A stretch of 64,000 nt of DNA. It comes from Salinicoccus luteus DSM 17002. Its GTDB lineage: Bacteria > Bacillota > Bacilli > Staphylococcales > Salinicoccaceae. The stretch covers positions 412,765-476,764 of the forward strand of contig NZ_JONV01000006.1 in the NCBI RefSeq assembly GCF_000712035.1. Reading direction: 5' to 3'. The notes under the pieces were generated by a model. The model had not been told where the DNA came from, did not search any database, and saw nothing but the letters and a program-made list of their open reading frames with translations. Below, one piece after another: positions 47,623-56,119 of this stretch. Position 1 is the first letter of the stretch. Each line of letters opens with the position of its first letter. The translations under genes and the position numbers were made by a program.

Positions 47623-48651
47623 CTACACACCTCCTTGGTTTATTGCCTGCATCGGTTCCACTCTGCTGATCTGGATTCCCGACACGCTGGAACCGACGAA
47701 TCCAATGATGATGAAGACAAGTGACATCATGGAAGCAGAACCGGCTGTCAACATGAATGGCATGGTTGAAGGCATAATTAGGGCAAGCAGTTGGCTGAGC
47801 CCTACTGATAAAATGAGGGAGATGGTTGTAATGATGGCCATCTGTGCCCACATCATCCTGAAGAGGGTCGCTGTTTTGACGCCGACGGCCTTCAGGATAC
47901 CGTACATGGCAATCTTCTGTACGTTGATCATATAGAAGAATATGGCGAAAAGCATGCCACTGATGATGAACAGGAATACGACGATCATGTTCAATGACAG
48001 CTGCTCTGCACTGTAACTAGGAATGGTGTTCATGAACTCATCGTTTGTATATCGCTCAAGCCCCGCAACTGCAGGCGCATCTTCACCTTCTACAAAAGCG
48101 ATCTGGTATTCATCCGTACGATACATCTCATCGAAATCTGCACGATCTACAAATGCGACGGGAGAATGGCTGAACTTCTGCTGTTCGACGAATGTATCCA
48201 CCTTCAATTCGCCATCCAGCAGTCTGTTGGTCAGCCCCTCATCTTCTTTGATGGCCGATTCCATCAGTGAATCATCCACAATCGTCTCCCCTTCCTTCAC
48301 TCGAGGAAACAGACTTCCGTCTGAATTGACGAATGCAACGCCATGCCGCTTCCCATCTTCACTTTCGAGCTCTCCCATCTGTATGGAGAAAAATGCAACT
48401 TCCGGTACCGCTTCTTTGATTTCCGCCCTATTCTTTTCATTCAAACCGGAAAAATTATACAGTCCTTCCGCTTCCGCCTCCATATAGAAGGTGCCTTCGG
48501 GTATATCCTTGATGAGTGAGGCATTATCATATGACAGCCCATTCGCCAGGCCGGCTATGATCATCGTCAGCAGGCTGATCAGGAAAATTATCGACCCCAG
48601 AATCACATATCTCGTCTTGAACTTCACCATCTCTTTCCATGCCATCTTCAT
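47623..48651 (-). CDS. hrtB: Haem exporter permease HrtB-like
   Basis: 342 residues in the FtsX/MacB topology: one N-terminal helix (about 16-38), a 190-residue outer domain, then three C-terminal helices. MKMAWKEMVKFKTRYVILGS is a typical start. In HrtB the outer domain and helix bundle collect haem from the membrane. The ATG overlaps the stop codon of a 25-codon frame upstream (ATGA). Confidence 0.86.
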   Translation of the reverse strand: MKMAWKEMVKFKTRYVILGSIIFLISLLTMIIAGLANGLSYDNASLIKDIPEGTFYMEAEAEGLYNFSGLNEKNRAEIKEAVPEVAFFSIQMGELESEDGKRHGVAFVNSDGSLFPRVKEGETIVDDSLMESAIKEDEGLTNRLLDGELKVDTFVEQQKFSHSPVAFVDRADFDEMYRTDEYQIAFVEGEDAPAVAGLERYTNDEFMNTIPSYSAEQLSLNMIVVFLFIISGMLFAIFFYMINVQKIAMYGILKAVGVKTATLFRMMWAQMAIITTISLILSVGLSQLLALIMPSTMPFMLTAGSASMMSLVFIIIGFVGSSVSGIQISRVEPMQAINQGGV

Positions 48652-48725
48652 TCTGACACCTCCTCTGCTGTACCGGCCACTCCGTATGATTGTGCTTCAG
48701 AAAGTACTTTCCTCTTGTTTTCCAT
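48648..48725 (-). CDS. 25-residue ORF coupled to hrtB
   Basis: Begins ATG at 48725, eight bases after AGGGAGG, and ends in TGA that overlaps the hrtB ATG. The peptide (MENKRKVLSEAQ ... GVAGTAEEVSE) is soluble and charged with no signal. The hrtB ribosome site AGGAGG lies inside its last codons. It could be a leader that couples translation or a real small protein. Not seen in other frames or elsewhere in the window. Confidence 0.55.
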   Translation of the reverse strand: MENKRKVLSEAQSYGVAGTAEEVSE

Positions 48726-48758
48726 AAAAACATCCTCCCTAGTTCATCTGTATTTCAT

Positions 48759-48791
48759 ACTCTATACTTCGAATATGAACGCAATATGTAC
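48759..48791 (-). promoter_or_regulatory. HssR-type direct repeat and -10 of the hrt operon
   Basis: On the minus strand GTACATATT-GC-GTTCATATT (48791-48772), then seven bases, then TAGAGT (48764-48759). The GTTCATATT-N2-GTTCATATT repeat is the known HssR site of Staphylococcus aureus; here it takes the place of a -35. Confidence 0.82.
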
Positions 48792-48805
48792 TGAGGAGGA
48801 TTATT

Positions 48806-50185
48806 TTAATTTTTTGGGAGCACAACCCGGAATACAGTGCCATGATCATTTGATTGGACACTGATCGTTCCATTATGCAGCTCCACAACTTTCTGCACAA
48901 TCGAGAGGCCGAGGCCCGACCCTTGTATCTTCCCCGATCTTGAGGAATCTTCCCGGTAGAACCGTTCAAAGATGTGCTGCTTCGCTTCTTCTCCCATCCC
49001 GATGCCAGTATCCCTGAAGCTGACCTCTATATTATCCTCATGCTCAATCAGCTCTATCCCGATTTCACCAAACTTGCTGTTATATTTGATTGCATTGGAC
49101 AGCAGGTTGTCCCATACCGCCTCGAGCAATGTTTCGTCCCCTGCAATAACAACATCTTGGATATCATGGGAAAGCATCAGATTGTCTTCATTAATCTTCC
49201 ATTCATAGCGATGGATCAGCCGGCGCAGCTGGCTGCCGACATCGTATATCTTCTTTTTCAGAAGATGATCTTCATGATCCAGAGATGACAGCAGCAGCAG
49301 CTGGTTCGTCATTGCACTGATGCGGTCGGATTCGCCATTGATGATCGAGAGATATTCCTGTGCTTTTCCATCACTGTCCAGTTCATTCTGAAGCAGTGCA
49401 CTGTACCCTTTTATATTGGATAGCGGAGAATTTATATCATGGGTTATGTTGGAAATGAAATCTCTGCGCATATTTTCAGTCTGCCTGATTCTATCTACCA
49501 TCACCGCAAAGCTCTTCGTCAATTCGCCCAGCTCATCCTTCCGCTTCGTTTCAAGTCCGCCGATATCGTAGCTGCCCTTGGACAGCGCCTTTGTAGCCGC
49601 GCTCAGGCGGGTTACGGGGCGCACCATATATTTGGTCCCAATAAGCACGAAAATGATGCTCAAAACGATTGTGAGAAGGAAAAGCCAGCCGAACAGGAGG
49701 TGCATTTCATTGAAGAGCTTCTCTATATCCGGCCGCATGAACAGTGCGTATTTTTCCCCTTCATATTCCAAAGGTATACCGATGGTATTTCTGAGTTCGT
49801 TGGCAAAGAAACCGGTGACGAACGTTTCCCTCGGGAATTCCTGCATGCCATGATGGATATTTCCATCCAGCACGTTTTCAACGACATGATTTGGAAGCGC
49901 AGCTTCTCTGAATTCCGAGCCGTAGAACGTCCCATCACCCGAATCATCAGCCAAGTACAGCTGGTAACCGACAGCTGCCATATTCTCGAGGTATTCATTG
50001 ATGGACACTTCAGGATTACCCTCGATGAAGGTCGCCATCTCCTTGGCAATCTGCGTATTCTTCTCATCATTTTCCGGCTTCAAGTACTGCTGGTAATACG
50101 TGTTCGAAATGAAGAATGCAGTCAGAAAGCTGAGCATCATGATGCCTATTGTCGTTGCAGCAAAAGTGGAATATAAGGAGCGCAT
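48806..50185 (-). CDS. hssS: Haem sensor histidine kinase HssS-like
   Basis: 459 residues. Two membrane helices (about 10-30 and 165-187) enclose a 130-residue sensor domain with TFYGSEFRE, ETFVTGFFANELRNTIGI and ALFMRPDIE, all close to what I recall of S. aureus HssS. HAMP, then H-box ISNITHDINSPLSNIKGY, N-box WDNLLSNAIKYN, DTGIGMG and GSGLGLSIVQ. ATG 50185 or GTG 50188 can start it; both are behind GGAGGTGG and overlap the hssR stop codon. Confidence 0.9.
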   Translation of the reverse strand: MRSLYSTFAATTIGIMMLSFLTAFFISNTYYQQYLKPENDEKNTQIAKEMATFIEGNPEVSINEYLENMAAVGYQLYLADDSGDGTFYGSEFREAALPNHVVENVLDGNIHHGMQEFPRETFVTGFFANELRNTIGIPLEYEGEKYALFMRPDIEKLFNEMHLLFGWLFLLTIVLSIIFVLIGTKYMVRPVTRLSAATKALSKGSYDIGGLETKRKDELGELTKSFAVMVDRIRQTENMRRDFISNITHDINSPLSNIKGYSALLQNELDSDGKAQEYLSIINGESDRISAMTNQLLLLSSLDHEDHLLKKKIYDVGSQLRRLIHRYEWKINEDNLMLSHDIQDVVIAGDETLLEAVWDNLLSNAIKYNSKFGEIGIELIEHEDNIEVSFRDTGIGMGEEAKQHIFERFYREDSSRSGKIQGSGLGLSIVQKVVELHNGTISVQSNDHGTVFRVVLPKN

Positions 50186-50862
50186 CACTCATCCACCTCC
50201 AGGGAATATCCGACTCCCCTGACCGTATGGATGCTGACTGGCACCGATAGTTGTCTGAAACGTTCCCTCAATCTTTTGATATGCACATCCACTGTCCGAT
50301 TATCCCCTTCAAAATCCAGACCCCAGATGTCTTCGATCAACTGTTCGCGTGTAAAGACACGTCCGGGGTTCTTACCAAGCAAATACAGGAGCTCAAATTC
50401 CTTAAGGGGCAGCTTCACTGTCTTGGAACCGATCTTGATTGAATAGTTTTGCTGATAAAGCAGGACATTGCCGAACCTGACGGGGGCCTCTTCCTCCCCT
50501 GCACCATACCGGCGGAGCAGGGCCTCTATCCTGAAGATCAGTTCCTTTGCTTCAAAAGGCTTGACCAGGTAATCGTCCGTACCGGCCCTGTAAGCCAACT
50601 CCTTATCTTCAATCTGACCTTTGGCTGTAAGGATGATGATGGGGGTATTGTATATGTCGCGAATTTCCTTCGTCAGTGCTATGCCATCCATATAGGGCAT
50701 CATTACATCCACAACCGCTATGTCACATGGGTGTTCCTTGATCTTTTTCAATGCATCTCTTCCGTCTGTAGATTCGACTGTCGCATACCCCTCTTCTTCA
50801 AGCACCAGCCGAATAAACTCCCGTATATTCTTATCATCATCCACAATCAAAACGCGTGCCAT
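50185..50862 (-). CDS. hssR: Haem response regulator HssR-like
   Basis: 225 residues. OmpR/PhoB type: receiver domain with VDDDKN, phospho-acceptor Asp in VVDVMMPYMDG and Lys in ILTAKGQ, then a winged helix (NPGRVFTREQLIEDIWG, GDNRTVDVHIKRLRERF). The start at 50862 follows AAAGGATCGAAAGT; 22 codons of open frame before it overlap the promoter. With HssS it should switch on hrtBA, and by the second box also itself. Confidence 0.9.
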   Translation of the reverse strand: MARVLIVDDDKNIREFIRLVLEEEGYATVESTDGRDALKKIKEHPCDIAVVDVMMPYMDGIALTKEIRDIYNTPIIILTAKGQIEDKELAYRAGTDDYLVKPFEAKELIFRIEALLRRYGAGEEEAPVRFGNVLLYQQNYSIKIGSKTVKLPLKEFELLYLLGKNPGRVFTREQLIEDIWGLDFEGDNRTVDVHIKRLRERFRQLSVPVSIHTVRGVGYSLEVDE

Positions 50863-50918
50863 ACTTTCGATCCTTTCACAAAGCATTCTAGTACAAACCC
50901 TTAAAATCATTTTCATCC

Positions 50919-50951
50919 ATTCTATCATTATTGTATGAACCGAATATGAAC
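50919..50951 (-). promoter_or_regulatory. HssR-type direct repeat and -10 of hssRS
   Basis: Minus-strand GTTCATATT-CG-GTTCATACA (50951-50932), seven bases, TAGAAT (50924-50919). The geometry is the same as at the hrt promoter. Confidence 0.78.
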
Positions 50952-51083
50952 AGATTTTCAGAACTATTCAATATATGGGCATACATAATAATTTGTACCT
51001 TCAAATCGCACTTCTATTGTTAAATACTTCAATTTCAGATAGAGTAAATACATAAGATTTTTATGGATTGGAGGGTGACCAAT

Positions 51084-51389
51084 ATGAAATTAAGCAACAT
51101 TTTTCTGAGAGGCATCGCTATCATCTTATCGATTGTAGCGTTCGGTTTTTATATTTTTGTTATTACCGAGTTCACAGAGGGAACTATCCTCTCGTTTCCT
51201 TACATATTGTTGACCATCTATTTTGTTGTATCTTTGGTGAGCTATCCTTTCATAGCTCTGGAAGATAATAAGGTGATTGAAAAAATTCGATTTCTTCCCA
51301 GCAGTTCCATTCTGCTTGTAAATTTTACGCTTGCGCCTTTTATATTATTCAAGCGCCTTTCAGACAAGAAAGAAAGCCGCGTACCATGA
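51084..51389 (+). CDS. Hypothetical three-helix membrane protein
   Basis: 101 residues with helices at about 8-28, 35-58 and 70-88, and charged LEDNKVIEKIRF and RLSDKKESR segments. Start at 51084 behind GGAGGGTGACC. I do not recognise the family. First of a series of small membrane proteins that continues to 56 kb. Confidence 0.65.
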   Translation: MKLSNIFLRGIAIILSIVAFGFYIFVITEFTEGTILSFPYILLTIYFVVSLVSYPFIALEDNKVIEKIRFLPSSSILLVNFTLAPFILFKRLSDKKESRVP

Positions 51390-51811
51390 GTCTACCAATA
51401 AAAGGAGCCACATTCTTTTCTTCATTCGTTGTTTCAACTCCACATCTTTGATATCTGGTTCTTCCTCCTCTTTATTCTTGGCAGCAAGATACTGAAGAAG
51501 CGGAAGCATCGGAGGATTAGAAAGAGAGGCTCAGCAAGGAAAATCTCTTTACTGAGCCTCCCCTTTTTTGTACAGTACAATGATTTTCTGCACATTATTT
51601 TAATGGGATTTATGATGAAAGGAATGACGATCAATATACGGATAACATCCCCAAGAAACTTCAGTAACACTTCTCTCTCTTCTGTTTTCGGATGATGAAA
51701 ACCAATTTTGTTTGAATTTTCAAAATTCGGTTATAGTTTATTATCAAGGAATTTTATGCCACATCTATATTCGAGATTTGAATAGGAACTACTTTATGGA
51801 GGAATGATAGG
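51390..51811 (+). other. Spacer with a strong terminator
   Basis: Contains GAGGCTCAG (51526-51534) paired with CTGAGCCTC (51552-51560) and then CCCTTTTTT, a plus-strand terminator for the upstream gene. Two overlapping frames of about 80 codons lie across this hairpin on both strands; I do not accept either. AT-rich sequence follows. Confidence 0.7.
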
Positions 51812-51913
51812 ATGGAAAAACGAAGACTGATCTTTATATTCATTTTAGGAATAATTATAGGAATGATTTCGGTCACACTTTTCGGTAATCCTTTTGTAAA
51901 CATCATATTCTAG
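51812..51913 (+). CDS. 33-residue single-helix peptide
   Basis: ATG follows GGAGGAATGATAGG, a consensus ribosome site. The peptide is MEKRRLIFIFILGIIIGMIS then VTLFGNPFVNIIF: a basic start and one membrane helix. Too short for the usual gene callers. Function unknown; no partner is evident. Confidence 0.6.
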   Translation: MEKRRLIFIFILGIIIGMISVTLFGNPFVNIIF

Positions 51914-52036
51914 CAAATGATTTCATGGACGCAGGCGTAGACCTCTGCACTCTACAGTGTTGGGTATCTACTCCTTTTTCTGGTGGGACTGGATAGACGA
52001 TCATTGAACCGACCCACCATCACTTATTGTACCTTC

Positions 52037-52459
52037 CTACCTGTTCTTTACAATGATGCCACCTATTGACCCGACAAGTATGTAAATCAGGAAAAAGATC
52101 CATAAATAGATTATTGATATCGATTCTTCGCCGAACAGTGAAAAAACTGATAATCCCAGTACCAGAATGGCAAGAGCTGCTTGAGAGAGTATGGACATGA
52201 AAACGAAAATGTTATGGGAAATGCGTTCATCCGTCTCTGGTAAATCGCTTTTTTCATGTCTGGCTATGAAAAATTCAAAAAGCAGCAGTAAGAATCCAGC
52301 TAAAGTTGCTCCAGCCATGACTTCAATCGGGAATCGACCTTGGATGAAATAAATCACAAGGGATCCCAGCAGCATCCCACCCACTATTCCCAGGACCATA
52401 TACAATCTGCTCTTTCTGATGTTTTTAACTTGGTTCTCCTGATCGAATAGATTATTCAT
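52037..52459 (-). CDS. DUF2178-like four-helix membrane protein
   Basis: 140 residues: helices at about 19-38, 45-64, 83-104 and 110-132. The polar loop SDLPETDERISHN between helices two and three carries the DER motif also seen in the membrane protein at 43.9 kb. ATG 52459 has GGAGGATGAAA and overlaps the end of the regulator gene by eight bases. Second copy of an XRE plus membrane-protein pair. Confidence 0.7.
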   Translation of the reverse strand: MNNLFDQENQVKNIRKSRLYMVLGIVGGMLLGSLVIYFIQGRFPIEVMAGATLAGFLLLLFEFFIARHEKSDLPETDERISHNIFVFMSILSQAALAILVLGLSVFSLFGEESISIIYLWIFFLIYILVGSIGGIIVKNR

Positions 52460-52664
52460 TTTCATCCTCCTCGAGAATAAAGACATTTTCCATAGGTTCG
52501 TCAAAGTACTTTAAAATTTTAAGAGAAAGCTCCAAGCTGGGATTATACTTATTTTTCTCAATCGCATTCATCGTCTGCCGTGTTACCTTAAGATCTTCGG
52601 CCATTTTGATTTGAGTGATTCCCTTCCTTGTGCGGATTTCCTTGATATGGTTTATTACTCCCAA
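52452..52664 (-). CDS. XRE-family regulator
   Basis: 70 residues, one helix-turn-helix (TQIKMAEDLKVTRQTMNAIE, KNKYNPSLELS). TTG start behind GGAGGGGGAGTC. It shares RQTxxxIEKxxYNPSL with the regulator at 43.7 kb, and both end in an acidic tail. Coupled to the membrane protein downstream. Confidence 0.9.
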   Translation of the reverse strand: MGVINHIKEIRTRKGITQIKMAEDLKVTRQTMNAIEKNKYNPSLELSLKILKYFDEPMENVFILEEDENE

Positions 52665-52681
52665 GACTCCCCCTCCAAAAA

Positions 52682-52741
52682 GTAAAGATACCTTTACTAT
52701 TATTATAATTAATGAATCCCTTTAAGTAAAGATATCTTTAC
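52682..52741 (-). promoter_or_regulatory. Promoter and double operator of the second XRE pair
   Basis: Minus-strand TTTACT (52730-52725), 17 bases, TATAAT (52707-52702). Two 16-bp palindromes GTAAAGATATCTTTAC (52726-52741, perfect) and GTAAAGATACCTTTAC (52682-52697, one mismatch) flank the core promoter, one at the -35 and one near the transcript start. Bases 52742-52974 hold no gene that I can support. Confidence 0.82.
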
Positions 52742-52974
52742 GTTAATTTTACATCCCACGCATCTTAAAAACTGGGGTTTATTATAATAGGATTCATATT
52801 GAATGGTGAAGTGTTAGTATATGCGATTTTTTCAAAGTGTCCTTGACATGGGGTCCACATTAATCGTTTACCCACCGTTTGATTAGAATTCATACTTACG
52901 CCCTGAAAAAAACAACTTTAATCATCACAAAATTCCTGCATTTAAATTCTCTATCATAAAATACTTCATCTAAT

Positions 52975-53256
52975 TTATTCGAACATCATATTCCAAAATG
53001 AGGCTCCCCCACCAAAAATCCAAAACCATAGAACAATTAAAGAAATTAAAAACCAAGTAACTCTCCAAATATTGTTTTGCACCAAAAACTGAATACCGTA
53101 AAAAATTCCCCACCATAAAAATGAAGTGTAGACTGCAAAATTGATGCTGGGAGATGAGACAGCACTCATTGCATTCCCGAACAAAGCAAGTAGACCAAAT
53201 ACTGACATAGCGACTAAAATGATTATATTTAAACCATGAATATGCCAACTTTTCAT
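52975..53256 (-). CDS. Hypothetical small membrane protein
   Basis: 93 residues with three helices (about 10-30, 40-58, 64-82) and a Trp-rich C-terminus (LWFWIFGGGASFWNMMFE). No strong ribosome site; GGGGCTTT is the best. A decayed copy of its 3' end lies at 53.9 kb. Family not recognised. Confidence 0.6.
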   Translation of the reverse strand: MKSWHIHGLNIIILVAMSVFGLLALFGNAMSAVSSPSINFAVYTSFLWWGIFYGIQFLVQNNIWRVTWFLISLIVLWFWIFGGGASFWNMMFE

Positions 53257-53383
53257 GTTAAAGCCCCAATCTGAAAATATTTATTTAACTACTAAAATAG
53301 AAAAATCTAGCCTACGGTGTTTTTCACTACAATTATGTTTATGGAAACGATTTTACTCTATACTCTTTTTGTAATAAAGTGCG

Positions 53384-53692
53384 CTATGCACCCCATTGTA
53401 ATAGACCAAAAAATAAGAAATATTGGAAAGCAAGAAAGCCAATATTCACTATTAGCGACAAAATAAGCATTCCTCTTCTTTCCTTTAAGACAAATAAACA
53501 AAAAATTCCAAGTATCAGAAATATGAAAGAAGCTATTGATAAAAGAATCAAAGGTAATGTTGGAGGTATGTTATTATTGTAGTAAATTTCTCCCGGGACT
53601 AAATGTAAACTTCTTAAAATCACGATTAAAACAAACACAGCTATCGTAATAAAAGTTCCTCTGGTTGTAATGAATCGCAGTTTATATTTCAT
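53384..53692 (-). CDS. Hypothetical three-helix membrane protein
   Basis: 102 residues. Basic N-terminus (MKYKLRFITTRG), helices at about 11-28, 45-68 and 74-96, and a short KERRG loop. AAGGATGAATAACG before ATG. One of the small membrane proteins of this AT-rich block. Function unknown. Confidence 0.62.
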   Translation of the reverse strand: MKYKLRFITTRGTFITIAVFVLIVILRSLHLVPGEIYYNNNIPPTLPLILLSIASFIFLILGIFCLFVLKERRGMLILSLIVNIGFLAFQYFLFFGLLQWGA

Positions 53693-53862
53693 CGTTATTC
53701 ATCCTTAATAAAATTGAAGGATCTGATTTTGTAAAAAGTTCAACTTTCATTTACACACAACCTAACATAAATATATTATCTAATGAATTCCATATCTTTA
53801 AGAAACAAAAACAGCTTGGATCTTTGCATTTAATTACTCAATCGTAAAATATTCCATCTAAT

Positions 53863-53930
53863 TTATTCGAATATCATATTCTAAAATGAAGTTCCTTCAC
53901 CAAACATCCAATATCACAAAACAATTATGT
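53863..53930 (-). pseudogene. Relic of the 52.97-kb membrane protein gene (3' end)
   Basis: The minus-strand frame reads IVL-stop-YWMFGEGTSF-stop-NMIFE-stop, against IVLWFWIFGGGASFWNMMFE-stop in the intact gene. Two Trp codons have become TGA and TAG. Similarity continues about 40 bases past the stop codon (ATCTAATTTATTCGAA and flanks), so the duplication included the 3' flank. Confidence 0.8.
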
Positions 53931-53991
53931 TTATAAAAATAAATTTGGCCAAAAATAGAAATAATACAATTGAAAGAAGGTGTAGAATTTT

Positions 53992-54279
53992 ATGAGAAGT
54001 GCATCTTTGATAAGCTGGTTCTCTCTGCTTAGTATCGTTTTTTCCATATTTTATTTTACACTCATTATGACGAGAGGGCCGATTATAACAGGAAGCCCGG
54101 CGATAGAAATTTATATTAGTCTTATTTCATTAGCTTTAGCTTTAGTACTTTCAATAATTGGTATTCTAAAAAAATCAGAGCCCAATCTTCTTCCTGGGGT
54201 GTCTCTCATTATAACAATAGCATTCGGTATCTTCTTTTTATTTGTCTATATCGTATCTGGCATGTCTACCGATTATTAA
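53992..54279 (+). CDS. Hypothetical three-helix membrane protein
   Basis: 95 residues: helices at about 7-27, 40-59 and 69-90 with LKKSEPN between the last two. GAAGGTG before ATG. It has the same layout as the 82- and 102-residue proteins nearby (helix, external loop, helix, Lys-rich turn, helix). Function unknown. Confidence 0.62.
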   Translation: MRSASLISWFSLLSIVFSIFYFTLIMTRGPIITGSPAIEIYISLISLALALVLSIIGILKKSEPNLLPGVSLIITIAFGIFFLFVYIVSGMSTDY

Positions 54280-54647
54280 TTTATATGACAAAATATAAGT
54301 GATTCTTAAAATCACAAGAAGGAAAAACATAAATATAATAGCAAACCATGATGAGAATGGTGCATCTAAGTTTGAATCATAGTTTTTTAAATCCTTACAT
54401 TTATTAACGTTCAAAAAGTCTAAACACCTTAAAAATATGATGCCTCGGATAGAAGCAGATCTAGAAGCAATTAAAAATAAACAAGTTTAGTAAAAACAGA
54501 TTTTCATGAGTAGTTGTCTTCCAGCTATATTCTTTTTTATTTAAGGAAGAAATTTTTGGTATTATGTTTGAAATTAAATCATTTTTCAGCAATACATTTT
54601 GAGTTCATCTTTTTTTAATTTCTTTCCAATAGATTGGAGGGAGTAAG
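54280..54647. other. Spacer with no supported gene
   Basis: 368 AT-rich bases. A 16-codon frame from about 54442 (MPRIEADLEAIKNKQV) looks like a stray protein tail but has no ribosome site. I see no RNA gene or repeat. Confidence 0.5.
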
Positions 54648-54896
54648 ATGTTTAAATATTTGGCAGCTATATGTTCATTGTTAGTGATAGTTCCTTTCTT
54701 TGGTTCTGAGCCATTATATCCAATATTATTTTCCTTTATATTTGCTCTATTGGGTACAATTTTTGGTGTGATCAGCATTAAAAAAGAAACAGGTATCTTA
54801 GGAAAGATCGCTCTTGTTGTAAACGCATTATTTCTTTTGCTTAGTGTTTTAATATTATTATTTTCTGTAATTTGGATAATAGGCGGCGGTCCTTAA
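54648..54896 (+). CDS. Hypothetical three-helix membrane protein
   Basis: 82 residues. Helices at about 4-20, 25-44 and 54-76, Lys-rich turn SIKKETGILGK. Strong ribosome site TTGGAGGGAG. Followed by a terminator. Same layout as its neighbours; function unknown. Confidence 0.65.
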   Translation: MFKYLAAICSLLVIVPFFGSEPLYPILFSFIFALLGTIFGVISIKKETGILGKIALVVNALFLLLSVLILLFSVIWIIGGGP

Positions 54897-54949
54897 AATC
54901 GAATACATTATCTGAAGTGGTTGCGGTCCTTCAGAAGATAAATACTGAT

Positions 54950-54988
54950 AAGGGGCTTCTCGATATGCTAGAGAAGTCCCTTATTGTT
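54950..54988 (+). terminator. Terminator before the IS30 element
   Basis: AAGGGGCTTCTC / GAGAAGTCCCTT stem, then TTATTGTTTT. Confidence 0.8.
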
Positions 54989-55001
54989 TTGAGAAGTTTC
55001 G

Positions 55002-56056
55002 TTTGTCAAAATAAGCTAGACAGTTCCTTATCACCCATGTAACTCAAAAACACTTCCAACGGCGTACGATAGTTCAATGATTTTCTCGGTATATGGTTTC
55101 TTCTTGCAGCGACCGATGAGATAAAAGCTTGGTCGACTGTGTTGAAATCCATATCTTTACGCAGTCCATCCCTTCTGAGCAGACCATTGGAATGTTCATT
55201 CAGCCCGCGTTGTGACGGTGTGCCCGGATCGGCGAAGTAGATGGCCAGGTCATTTCGATTGCTCATCGACTGCCAGTTGGAGAATTCTTTACCGCAGTCA
55301 AAAGTGATGGACTTGAACAGGTTTCTCGGCACCCAGTGACACCACGTATTGATGGCAGTTTCGATATCTTTGGCCGTCCGACCTTCAGGTTTCAATGTGA
55401 TGATGACTTTGGATAGCCGTTCAACCAGCGTGATGACGGCGCTTTTATGTCGCACACCGACAATAGTGTCGCCCTCCAGATGGCCGAATTCTTTATTGAA
55501 CGCTGGATAGTCGTCCAACCTTTCGGAAATGTTGCGCCGGAACGTCTGTCGCCCCCGGCGTTCCTTATGACCGTTGGGTTTTCTTTTGCCTTTCATTGGC
55601 AATGTGGACACATCAAAGTCCTTACGCTTGAACATGCGGTACAATGTGCGGCTGGAACACTGTATCTTACGGTCACGCCGGCCGGCAATCACATCCGGTG
55701 TCCAGCCCTGGGCCACTTTTCCTGTCACATATGCGTGTTGGTCCGCTGGCAGTCTTGTCCGTTTCCGGCCGCAGCGCTGCTTGTTTGCCTTGTAGCGCTG
55801 GTAGTAGTCCAATGCGCTGTGGCCGGCTCTGAAAAAAGCCACAACATTATGGACCGTCTGTCGGGCCCGGCAGACCCGTTTCGAGATTTTTGAAACAGGG
55901 GTGTTCTGATGAAAGTAGGGTTCTATGATTACCAGTTCATCCGTGCTAAGATGGGTGTAGGTCATTCGTGATCACTCCTATGTTTTCTTTGGTTGGAAAT
56001 ACATTTTGAGTGTATCACGAGTGGCTCTTTCTATGTGTCTAGCTTAATTTTACAAT
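55002..56056 (-). mobile_element. IS30-family insertion sequence
   Basis: About 1.05 kb with one transposase. Imperfect terminal inverted repeats: rightward end TGTCTAGCTTAATTTTACAAT (56036-56056, 17 of 21 matched) and leftward end TTTGTCAAAATAAGCTAGACA (55002-55022). The inner 11 bases TGTCTAGCTTA are identical. No sure target duplication can be seen, so the outer limits may shift by a few bases. Confidence 0.85.
55006..55965 (-). CDS. IS30-family transposase
   Basis: 319 residues, apparently intact. N-terminal helix-turn-helix (LSTDELVIIEPYFHQNTPVS ... RARQTVHNV), then the DDE core: Asp in GHLEGDTIVG, Asp in SITFDCGKEF, Glu in SQRGLNEHSNGLLR. The Asn-Glu pair and RRN spacing are typical of IS30. 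The stop codon lies inside the left terminal repeat. Confidence 0.93.
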   Translation of the reverse strand: MTYTHLSTDELVIIEPYFHQNTPVSKISKRVCRARQTVHNVVAFFRAGHSALDYYQRYKANKQRCGRKRTRLPADQHAYVTGKVAQGWTPDVIAGRRDRKIQCSSRTLYRMFKRKDFDVSTLPMKGKRKPNGHKERRGRQTFRRNISERLDDYPAFNKEFGHLEGDTIVGVRHKSAVITLVERLSKVIITLKPEGRTAKDIETAINTWCHWVPRNLFKSITFDCGKEFSNWQSMSNRNDLAIYFADPGTPSQRGLNEHSNGLLRRDGLRKDMDFNTVDQAFISSVAARRNHIPRKSLNYRTPLEVFLSYMGDKELSSLF

Positions 56057-56065
56057 CGGCGACAG

Positions 56066-56095
56066 TAAAAAAAGAGTGACTTAAGCCACTCTCAT
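56066..56095 (-). terminator. Terminator after the 83-residue membrane protein gene
   Basis: GAGTGGCTT / AAGTCACTC on the minus strand followed by seven T. It lies between that gene and the IS30 end. Confidence 0.85.
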
Positions 56096-56119
56096 TAAAT
56101 ATTACATTCCTATCTCTTT

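Noticed and set aside
51429..51695. 88-codon plus frame and a 78-codon minus frame
   Set aside because: Both run through a strong terminator hairpin and neither has a family pattern; the region is better read as a spacer.
54442..54492. 16-codon frame MPRIEADLEAIKNKQV
   Set aside because: No ribosome site or partner; may be a remnant, but too short to support.
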